Positions 1-6,143 of a DNA stretch of 6,143 nucleotides are shown piece by piece (the stretch's first letter is position 1; every line of letters starts with the position of its first letter). The notes under the pieces are model-generated. The model searched no databases and had not been told where the DNA came from. It saw nothing but the letters and a program-made list of their open reading frames with translations. Origin of the DNA: an uncultured Actinomycetes bacterium. GTDB lineage: Bacteria; Actinomycetota; Acidimicrobiia; Acidimicrobiales; Ilumatobacteraceae. Where the stretch lies: positions 1 through 6,143 of the forward strand of contig CAIOHI010000033.1 in NCBI GenBank assembly GCA_903858075.1. Reading direction: 5' to 3'. The position numbers and the translations under genes are program-made.

Positions 1-3000
1 CCGTGGATGACCAGCATGCTTGCAAGCGAAGCGTCCCGGCTAACAGCCATTTCCAACTTGCAACAATTTCTCTCACACTTTGATGACACCACCATCACCA
101 CCATCCATGGCTTTTGCCAAATAGTGCTGCGTCGTGCTGGCCTACATAGCCCTGCTCCACAGAACTATGTGGTGCAAGACAATGTCGACGACATCATCAA
201 CCAAGTCATTACCGATCTTCTCATTGACCCCATGTCAATTGATACTCGGCTGCTGTACGGACATGCCACAGCCAAACGGAAAGATCTAATTGCTGAAAAT
301 GTAAAAAGCTCACTCACCCAACTCGGCGATGCAGTTAAACGTGCAATGGGCAATCCCAAGGCGCTCATCCTTCCTTTACTTCCGCCATCACCACTTGCCA
401 CAAAACTTGATGGTCTTGAAGATCGTGAAATCGAACTGACTCAACAAGCGCAAACCATTGCTAGCTACGTAAACAAAGTCATTACCGAAGTACACCGTCG
501 TAGCTACGACGCCGGCATCATCACCTACGACGACATGGTGCGCATGGTTGCCGAAACTCTCGACAAGAACGACGAAGTCGCCCAGAACCTCGCTCGCTCC
601 ATTGCTTCGCAGTACTCCATCGTGATGGTCGATGAATTCCAAGACACCGATGCCTCGCAGTGGTCAATTTTCTCGCACATTTACGAGGCCAACCCGCAAG
701 AAGTCACCCTCATTACCGTTGGTGACCCGAAGCAGGCGATTTACCGTTTCCGTGGCGCAGATGTGCAGGTGTATATCGATGCTGTGAACAATGTCCTACA
801 GTCCTACGCGCTTGACACCAACTACCGCAGCGACAAAAAGTTGCTTACAGCACTTGAAACATTGCTACAGAACAACACTTTCGATACTGCAGGCAACGTG
901 CGATTTGTTTCCGTTAACGCCGCAAAGAAAAATGACGATGGATCCGTCACCTCTATCTCCGATCCATCGAACCCCAATGTTCCTGGAGCGCCTTTAGAAA
1001 TTCGCTACTTGGCAAATGACATTCAAGCGGGCGCGCGCACTGAACCTGGGAGCATTCTCAAGTCTGGCGAAATGGGCAAACCTAAGATCAGTAACAACGA
1101 AAGCGGTCTGGTACAACGAGTCTTCTGGCGCGATGTTGCCAACCACATAGTCGAACTTTTGCAGCACGGAAATATTCCCGACAAAAAGTCATCAACCGAT
1201 GGCGCCACCCGCGCTATTACTCCAAACGACATCGCCATATTGGTAAATAGCCACAGCGATGCCGAAACCGCAGTGCGCTACTTGCACGAATCGCTTGTGC
1301 CTGCAGTGCGTTTCAAAACTGACAGTGTTTTTGGGTCGCAAGCCGCCATGCATTGGCTCATGTTGCTTGGGGCCCTTGCTAACCCTGGTAAGCCACAATT
1401 CGTTCGCGCTTATGCATTGTCGTGGTTCGGCAACGTGAGCGAAGAGGAACTTGCCCAAGCAACAGATGACACTGTGGCTGATTGGCAACGTCAATGTGCT
1501 GAAAATGCAGAACTCCTGCACTCCCGAGGCGTTGCTGCTCTTTTTCTTTCTTTCCGCAACCGTGCCGGCTTCCTACAACGCGTTCTTGGTGAAGAAGATG
1601 GTGAACGCCACATCACTGACCTCGACCACCTGGCTGAAATACTTGCCTCTATTCCACGTTTTGCCCGCAATGCAGGTGCAGGCGAATGCTTCGAAACGCT
1701 CACCGAACTTGTCAACGACTCTGACCGACGAAATGAACAATTTGAACGCCGTATTGAGGGCGATGAAGTTGCTGTAAAGGTAATGACCATTCACTCCAGC
1801 AAGGGTTTGCAATTTCCTATTGTCTTTTTACCGACACTCATCAAAAAGCCGGTGTCCCTAGGTAGCAACCCTCATATGTTTTCGTTTGTCTTCCCCGGAG
1901 AAACTTCGTCGCGTCGTGTTCTTGACATTGCCTCGGGATTCCCTGGAGCAAAGAAATGGATCTTTGACCCCACTGGCACCGATGACCCGCAATATGCAGA
2001 GATCTACAATGCCGAATACTCACGAAAAGTTCCTGGCCAAAGAGCAGGCGACCCATACGGACGCGACCTTCTCTATAAAGACGACGTGTACTACGACTCA
2101 AAGCGCTTGCTCTACGTCGCCCTCACCCGTGCCGAACATAAGGTTGTTCTCTACTGGAGCGCCACAGGTAAGAGTTCAGGCAATACCAAAGTGGCCCTTG
2201 CTCAAGTACTTGCGGCGCATGATTCAAATCTCCCGAGTATTCCCGTTGAGGCAGAACCGCTCAACGCTCTAATGGCCTCCATCGCAGGCGCATCACAGGG
2301 GACTATTGCTGCAATTCCTCTAACAGCAATCAAAGCCGATCCCTTGAAATGGACGCAGTCCAGTTCAGTACAACACGCACAAGCCAGTACTGCACAATAC
2401 GGCCGCACCAACAAAGTGCGCACGTACGGCTTTGCACGCTGGAGCTATTCGGCACTCTCCAAAACACTCAAGGGCGACCACGACAACAAGGACAGTGGCA
2501 AGGACCTTGGCGGTGCCACTGACGAATCGAACAATGCCCCTGCACTGCCTCCACTTGTGGGCAATATCAACATTGAACTCGATATCGCGAAAGACACAAT
2601 GCCTCTCTACGACATTGCCGGCAGCAACATCTTTGGTAACACCGTTCACGAAATCTTCGACAGCATTAACCCAGCGAGTGCACAGCTCAACGAAGACCTG
2701 CATGACGAAGTTGAACACCGCTTTGTGAACACCCACAGCCCCGAACAACGAGCAAAAATCACCGAAGGTATTATCGCTTCCATTCACGCCCCGCTCGGCG
2801 GCCCCTTCGCTGGCAATACCTTGCACACACTTGGCACCACGCACCGCCTGTCGGAACTTGAATTCAACTTCCACTTGCCTCACAGCGATAAAGGTGCATT
2901 TTCTCTCAGCGACATTGGTGCACTCATGTTGCAACACGGCAACCTTGATCCGCACATCACCGCCTATGCACAAGACATTGCTGACAATCCCTCCACTATC

Positions 3001-3420
3001 ACCGTTGCCGGTTATATGACAGGTTCTATCGACGCCGTCTTTCGCATGAATTCTGAAACCAGCAAACCTGTTTACGTGGTAGCCGACTACAAGACAAACC
3101 GCCTCCATGATCCGGCCAATTCAGAACAGAATCCACTCATCCCATATCACCCCGACAACTTGGTGGCATCCATGGTGGAAGAGGGCTTCATTTTGCAGGC
3201 CCTTGTATACAGCGTTGCTCTGCATCGTTACTTGCAGTGGCGTCAACCTGGTTACGATCCCAACATTCACTTAGGCGGCGTTGCATACCTCTATGTACGC
3301 GGCATGACCGGCCATAGCACCGACGAACCCACACCTCGTCCCTATGGCGTGTACCACTGGCGCCCCGCCACTGAACTTGTGCTTGCACTTGATGCCCTCT
3401 TTGCCGGAAAGGGAAACTGA
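1..3420 (+). CDS. recB: RecB, exodeoxyribonuclease V beta subunit (5' partial)
   Basis: RecB is the 3'->5' superfamily 1A helicase and only nuclease of RecBCD, which resects double-strand ends for recombination. The reading frame is open from base 1; the ATG at 7 is internal. Counting from it, the visible motifs are TIHGFC (32-37), Walker B DEFQDT (209-214), motif III VGDPKQAIYRFRG (from 238), motif IV DTNYRS (from 270), motif V MTIHSSKGLQFP (593-604) and motif VI LLYVALTRAEH (701-711). WSYSALSK (812-819) and a charged linker (about 820-845) lead to the nuclease domain: H881 in GNTVHE, D1009 in GSIDAVF, D1027 and K1029 in ADYKTN, and QALVYSVALHRYL (1064-1076), matching the E. coli RecB active-site layout. 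The GxxxxGKT ATP loop lies about 100 residues upstream of TIHGFC in this family, hence outside the window. Predicted full length is about 1,240 residues, somewhat longer than the 1,180 of E. coli. Its end is one base from recD. AddA is the main alternative, but the RecB-like HRYL and LGGVAYLYVRGM C-terminus and the adjacent recD argue against it. Confidence 0.97.
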   Translation, partial: PWMTSMLASEASRLTAISNLQQFLSHFDDTTITTIHGFCQIVLRRAGLHSPAPQNYVVQDNVDDIINQVITDLLIDPMSIDTRLLYGHATAKRKDLIAENVKSSLTQLGDAVKRAMGNPKALILPLLPPSPLATKLDGLEDREIELTQQAQTIASYVNKVITEVHRRSYDAGIITYDDMVRMVAETLDKNDEVAQNLARSIASQYSIVMVDEFQDTDASQWSIFSHIYEANPQEVTLITVGDPKQAIYRFRGADVQVYIDAVNNVLQSYALDTNYRSDKKLLTALETLLQNNTFDTAGNVRFVSVNAAKKNDDGSVTSISDPSNPNVPGAPLEIRYLANDIQAGARTEPGSILKSGEMGKPKISNNESGLVQRVFWRDVANHIVELLQHGNIPDKKSSTDGATRAITPNDIAILVNSHSDAETAVRYLHESLVPAVRFKTDSVFGSQAAMHWLMLLGALANPGKPQFVRAYALSWFGNVSEEELAQATDDTVADWQRQCAENAELLHSRGVAALFLSFRNRAGFLQRVLGEEDGERHITDLDHLAEILASIPRFARNAGAGECFETLTELVNDSDRRNEQFERRIEGDEVAVKVMTIHSSKGLQFPIVFLPTLIKKPVSLGSNPHMFSFVFPGETSSRRVLDIASGFPGAKKWIFDPTGTDDPQYAEIYNAEYSRKVPGQRAGDPYGRDLLYKDDVYYDSKRLLYVALTRAEHKVVLYWSATGKSSGNTKVALAQVLAAHDSNLPSIPVEAEPLNALMASIAGASQGTIAAIPLTAIKADPLKWTQSSSVQHAQASTAQYGRTNKVRTYGFARWSYSALSKTLKGDHDNKDSGKDLGGATDESNNAPALPPLVGNINIELDIAKDTMPLYDIAGSNIFGNTVHEIFDSINPASAQLNEDLHDEVEHRFVNTHSPEQRAKITEGIIASIHAPLGGPFAGNTLHTLGTTHRLSELEFNFHLPHSDKGAFSLSDIGALMLQHGNLDPHITAYAQDIADNPSTITVAGYMTGSIDAVFRMNSETSKPVYVVADYKTNRLHDPANSEQNPLIPYHPDNLVASMVEEGFILQALVYSVALHRYLQWRQPGYDPNIHLGGVAYLYVRGMTGHSTDEPTPRPYGVYHWRPATELVLALDALFAGKGN
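3406..3412 (+). promoter_or_regulatory. ribosome binding site of recD
   Basis: GGAAAGG lies within the last codons of recB, nine bases before the ATG at 3422. It decides the recD start: in-frame ATGs further upstream at 3344 and 3392 would extend the protein into recB and have no comparable purine-rich sequence at the right distance. Its position inside recB also supports translation of recD from a shared recB-recD message. Confidence 0.7.
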
Positions 3421-3421
3421 C

Positions 3422-5350
3422 ATGGCCTCACTCACCGTCACCACTCCTCATCAAGAATTTCAACCTTTCATTGATGCAGAAGTATTCACTGCCATAGAAG
3501 TACATGCTGCTCAACGCATTACTAATTCGGTGTTCTCTACTACCAGCACCACCAATGCCGCATTTATTGACTATCTCTCGGTTGCAATTGCCGTATGGGC
3601 CCCAGTGAATGGGCATGTATGTATTGATCTAGAAAACGTTCGCCAACAAGTACGCGATGAACTCGGATCTGCACGAGAAGATTTTGACCAGAAATTACAA
3701 GACGAACTTGACTGGCCAAGCCTCGCTGAATGGCACCAACACCTTGCCAACAACCCACTGGTTTTCATCCCAGAGCCCAACAACATCGATCATGTTGACC
3801 ACACCAAGCCACTCGTGCTCTTTGGCAACATGTTGTATCTCACCCGCCAATGGGCCGATGAAGGCATTGTTGCCATTGCCCTGCGCACACGCCTCACCGC
3901 TACTCCCACTTCACTGCCAGCACAAGCAACAACGTGGGTAGAAGCTGTATTTGGAAAAGGCTCGGTCAACGACCAAGCACAAGTCGTAGAAGAAGACTCG
4001 ATCGATTACCAAGCACAATCTGTAATGAAAGCCCTCACCCACAACACCACAGTTCTTCTCGGTGGCCCTGGCACCGGTAAGACCTACACCATTGCTGGCA
4101 TGCTGCATGCGTTCTATAGCGAGCATGCGGCCAACAACACCGCAGGCAACATCAATCCATTGCGTGTTGCTATTGCTGCCCCAACCGCAAAGGCTGCACG
4201 GCAAGTAACCACATCGGTGGGCTTATCACTTGCATTGCAACACTTCCCACAAACACATGCAGACCTCATTGGCAGTGTTACCAAAACTTCCAGCACCATT
4301 CACCGCTTACTCGGCTGGTCGCCTGGCAACCGCGGTCGCTTTGCCCACCATGCACAAAACTTCTTGCCCTACGACATTGTCATTATCGATGAAGTCTCTA
4401 TGGTGTCGCTTCCTCTCATGGCACGTCTCTTAGAAGCACTTGCTCCCACTACCAAACTGGTGCTCGTCGGCGACCCTCAGCAACTCAAGAGCGTTGAAGC
4501 CGGCGCTGTCCTTCCTGATATTGCTTCTCTCCATGGCGATGGCACCTACCCAATTACGAAGTTGCTCATTAACCGACGCCAAGCAGATGAGAAAGATCCG
4601 AATAAGGTCAACGACATTGGCCAACTTGCCACCAACATCAGCGTGGCCGACCTCTCGCAAAAAGCTGCCGATGATGTACTTCAGTTCATCAAAAAGAACA
4701 CCAAAGAAATCACTTTCATTGCATTGCCCGATGCTTCAGCCGACCCGTCAAAGTCGACACAGGTACTTGCGCAACTCGATACGCACCTTCAGGGATACCG
4801 CGATGCCCTCAAAGACGCCAAACTGGGCAACGCACAAGAAGCTCTTGACGCACTTGCTTCTGTTCGTGTGCTGTGTGGCCACCGTAAAGGTCCTTACGGT
4901 GTTTCCGCTTGGAATAACCTCGTTGCCAAAACCATTGGCGTGTCTACTACTCGCGGCGCTGTGGGCCAACCACTACTTAATACCCGCAACGACCTTCGCA
5001 CCGGCTTAGTGAACGGCGACACCGGCATTGTGGTGAGTGAAACAAGTGGACGCAAGGTGGTGTTCTCTACACAAGCGAAAAGATTTGAACCTAGCGCCCT
5101 CGAAGACATTGAAGTTGCTTTTGCAACCACTATTCACAAATCACAAGGCTCGGAATACAACACGGTCATTGTGGTGGTGCCCCCCGTTGACTCACCGCTC
5201 TTGCGCCGCGAACTTCTTTACACCGCAGTGACCCGCGCCCGGAAACACCTTGTAATCATTGCCAGTGAAGATGCCATTACGAAAGCAGTAATGAGCACCA
5301 TCAACCGCGCAAGTGGACTAGCCGCACGAGTGCGGGGAATATCTCCCTAA
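3422..5350 (+). CDS. recD: RecD, exodeoxyribonuclease V alpha subunit
   Basis: RecD is the 5'->3' superfamily 1B helicase of RecBCD; it moves along the 5'-ended strand and, in E. coli, is needed for nuclease activity and Chi response. The protein has 642 residues against 608 in E. coli, so it is full length. An N-terminal region (about 1-200) contains the typical LYLTRQW patch (138-144) and contacts the complex. The motor follows: Walker A GGPGTGKT (214-221, K220), AAPTAKAA (252-259), TIHRLLG (292-298), Walker B IIDE (D323, E324), motif III GDPQQL (350-355) followed by KSVEAGAVLPDI, NRR (384-386) before IGQLA, NGDTG (531-535), motif V TIHKSQGSE (570-578) and motif VI YTAVTRAR (600-607). The end SGLAARV matches RecD C-termini. 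It lacks the long N-terminal extension of RecD2, and its place directly after recB fixes the assignment. The ATG at 3422 sits one base after the recB stop, indicating an operon. Motif IV is divergent (see findings). Confidence 0.97.
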   Translation: MASLTVTTPHQEFQPFIDAEVFTAIEVHAAQRITNSVFSTTSTTNAAFIDYLSVAIAVWAPVNGHVCIDLENVRQQVRDELGSAREDFDQKLQDELDWPSLAEWHQHLANNPLVFIPEPNNIDHVDHTKPLVLFGNMLYLTRQWADEGIVAIALRTRLTATPTSLPAQATTWVEAVFGKGSVNDQAQVVEEDSIDYQAQSVMKALTHNTTVLLGGPGTGKTYTIAGMLHAFYSEHAANNTAGNINPLRVAIAAPTAKAARQVTTSVGLSLALQHFPQTHADLIGSVTKTSSTIHRLLGWSPGNRGRFAHHAQNFLPYDIVIIDEVSMVSLPLMARLLEALAPTTKLVLVGDPQQLKSVEAGAVLPDIASLHGDGTYPITKLLINRRQADEKDPNKVNDIGQLATNISVADLSQKAADDVLQFIKKNTKEITFIALPDASADPSKSTQVLAQLDTHLQGYRDALKDAKLGNAQEALDALASVRVLCGHRKGPYGVSAWNNLVAKTIGVSTTRGAVGQPLLNTRNDLRTGLVNGDTGIVVSETSGRKVVFSTQAKRFEPSALEDIEVAFATTIHKSQGSEYNTVIVVVPPVDSPLLRRELLYTAVTRARKHLVIIASEDAITKAVMSTINRASGLAARVRGISP

Positions 5351-5361
5351 AGACTGGTTTG

Positions 5362-5399
5362 ATCACCGACTACTCGAGGTGATTGCTCGTGCAATCTCC
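5362..5399 (+). repeat. two overlapping, mutually exclusive hairpins after recD
   Basis: ATCACC (5362-5367) is the exact reverse complement of GGTGAT (5378-5383). The second arm extends as GGTGATTGC (5378-5386), which pairs with GCAATCTCC (5391-5399) at eight of nine positions around a TCGT loop; its inner six pairs (GATTGC/GCAATC) are perfect. The middle segment can therefore join either partner but not both. No T-run follows either stem, so this is not a standard intrinsic terminator. It could slow polymerase, protect the 3' end of the recBD message, bind a protein, or be chance. The pairings are seen directly; any function is inference. Confidence 0.4.
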
Positions 5400-5441
5400 G
5401 GTCTGCGCATCGAATAACTCAGTTTTCTTGCAGCACTAGGG

Positions 5442-5460
5442 CCCGACGGCGTCGCTCGGG
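5442..5460 (+). promoter_or_regulatory. candidate operator palindrome upstream of the TetR gene
   Basis: CCCGA (5442-5446) and TCGGG (5456-5460) form a perfect five-base inverted repeat around nine bases, extended by a G/T mismatch outside. Within it, CGAC (5444-5447) and GTCG (5451-5454) form a second small palindrome, and GGGCCC (5439-5444) overlaps the left edge. TetR-family proteins commonly bind palindromes of 15-20 bases close upstream of their own gene; this 19-base element ends 28 bases before the GTG start. No T-run follows, so it is unlikely to be a terminator. Autoregulation is inference from position and symmetry. Confidence 0.35.
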
Positions 5461-5488
5461 TGAGGGTTACTGTGCTTGACTAGAGCCT

Positions 5489-6130
5489 GTGACGGAGAGA
5501 CCAACGCGCAGCAACGGACGAGAGACTATGTCGCGAATCCTTGACCATGCGCGTCGAGAACTTGATGAATTTGGGCCTGTCAAGTTCAACATCATGCGTG
5601 TCATTGAAGAATCTGGTGTTTCAAAAAGCTCGGTGTATCACCACTTTGGTGGACGCGATGGCGTGATTTCTGCAGTTGAAGTGCAGCGATTGATTGACGA
5701 ACGTATGGCGAACAATGCACTTCTTGCCCAGATTCTTGCCAGCGTGAATTCAGGCGAAGAATGCCTTGATGTGATCGAGGCAGGATTACGTTTGGCGTCA
5801 AATCCAACCGGCCGAAAGAACAGATCACACCGCATTGCAGTAGTGGCAGCAGCGCAACATATTCCAGTTCTGACTGAATCACTTGCAGAAGAGTCACGCA
5901 TCGCCGACATTGCACTTACCGAAATGTTGAATGGTGCGCGAGATCGTGGATTGATAAACCCCACCGAATCAGTGGAAGACATAGCGCGGTATATGGCCAC
6001 GATGTTCATCGGCCGGTCAGCTTTGGACACCTTTGAATCTGAAGAATTTCATACCGCCTGGATCCGAATGTCGATGGGCGTTTTACGCGGATTTCTTCAG
6101 CCATCACCCAGCAAAAAATCGAAGAACTAG
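5489..6130 (+). CDS. TetR/AcrR-family transcriptional regulator
   Basis: This is a one-component repressor-type regulator of 213 residues, a normal size for the family; such proteins act as dimers that leave DNA when a ligand binds the C-terminal domain. The N-terminal DNA-binding domain covers about 12-60: ILDHARRELDEFG (17-29) is helix 1, MRVIEESG (36-43) lies in helix 2, and VSKSSVYHHFGGRDGVI (44-60) is the recognition helix plus the conserved YxHF and RDG signature. The remainder (about 65-205) looks helical, with no recognisable ligand-domain family, no transmembrane segment and a basic tail (SPSKKSKN). The GTG start at 5489 follows an in-frame stop at 5477 and adds a basic arm (R4, R7, R11) typical of the family. 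Its ribosome site is weak. An ATG at 5528, preceded by GGACGAG at 5516-5522, is a fair alternative that would begin only three residues before helix 1. A palindrome upstream may be its operator. It is 138 bases from recD, probably a separate transcription unit, and there is no sign that it controls repair. Its target and ligand are unknown. Confidence 0.93.
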   Translation: MTERPTRSNGRETMSRILDHARRELDEFGPVKFNIMRVIEESGVSKSSVYHHFGGRDGVISAVEVQRLIDERMANNALLAQILASVNSGEECLDVIEAGLRLASNPTGRKNRSHRIAVVAAAQHIPVLTESLAEESRIADIALTEMLNGARDRGLINPTESVEDIARYMATMFIGRSALDTFESEEFHTAWIRMSMGVLRGFLQPSPSKKSKN

Positions 6131-6143
6131 CCCTTTTTTCTTA

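Noticed and set aside
2365..3108. 247-codon open frame on the - strand within recB
   Set aside because: It is antisense to the RecB linker and nuclease domain, and its translation shows no recognisable domain; it is a shadow of the real gene.
3344..3421. Longer recD start at ATG 3344
   Set aside because: It would overlap recB by 77 bases and add 26 residues with no family counterpart; the ATG at 3422 has a well-placed ribosome site.
5322..5417. Open stretch in the +1 frame after recD, ending DHRLLEVIARAISGLRIE then TAA
   Set aside because: It looks protein-like, but has no ATG or ribosome site, and about 31 open codons are expected by chance roughly one time in five. RecD already ends in its family-typical SGLAARV, so a frameshifted extension is not needed.
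5476..5481. TTGACT resembling a -35 promoter box
   Set aside because: No -10-like hexamer lies about 17 bases downstream, and the start codon at 5489 is too close for a usual promoter layout.
6113..6143. A6 (6113-6118) and T6 (6134-6139) around the TetR gene stop as a terminator
   Set aside because: No GC stem precedes the T-run; only weak A-T pairing is possible, and the window ends before any further sequence can be judged.

Overview
The window carries the end of a RecBCD-type double-strand-break repair operon, followed by a separate TetR-family regulator; every gene is on the + strand. Base composition looks near half G+C. The order recB then recD, plus a RecD ending in SGLAARV, fits a bacterium with a complete RecBCD enzyme. 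In Actinomycetota such as mycobacteria the usual order is recC-recB-recD, and I lean towards a moderate-GC actinobacterium. That is inference from gene order and general look, with no marker gene to confirm it.

Bases 1-3420 hold recB, open at the left edge. Its first roughly 100 codons, including the Walker A ATP-binding loop, lie outside the window, and recC is expected further upstream. All later helicase motifs and the C-terminal nuclease centre are present. After a single spacer base, recD (3422-5350) begins behind a good ribosome binding site placed in the last codons of recB, so the two are almost certainly co-transcribed. In the known enzyme, RecB (3'->5' motor plus nuclease) and RecD (5'->3' motor) work with RecC to process DNA ends. 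Both proteins here keep the residues needed for activity.

Bases 5351-5488 form a 138-base gap without a gene. It is rich in short inverted repeats: a pair of overlapping, mutually exclusive hairpins just after recD, and a CCCGA-N9-TCGGG palindrome 28 bases before the regulator's start codon that could be an operator. I see no convincing sigma-70-like promoter and no classical hairpin-plus-T-tract terminator.

Bases 5489-6130 encode a complete TetR/AcrR-family repressor of about 213 residues, with a well-preserved N-terminal helix-turn-helix and a ligand domain I cannot assign. Its target is not visible. The last 13 bases (6131-6143) contain a run of six T but no clear stem.

I looked for an undescribed system and did not find one. 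The protein content is standard, and the most interesting leads are the non-coding repeats between recD and the regulator.
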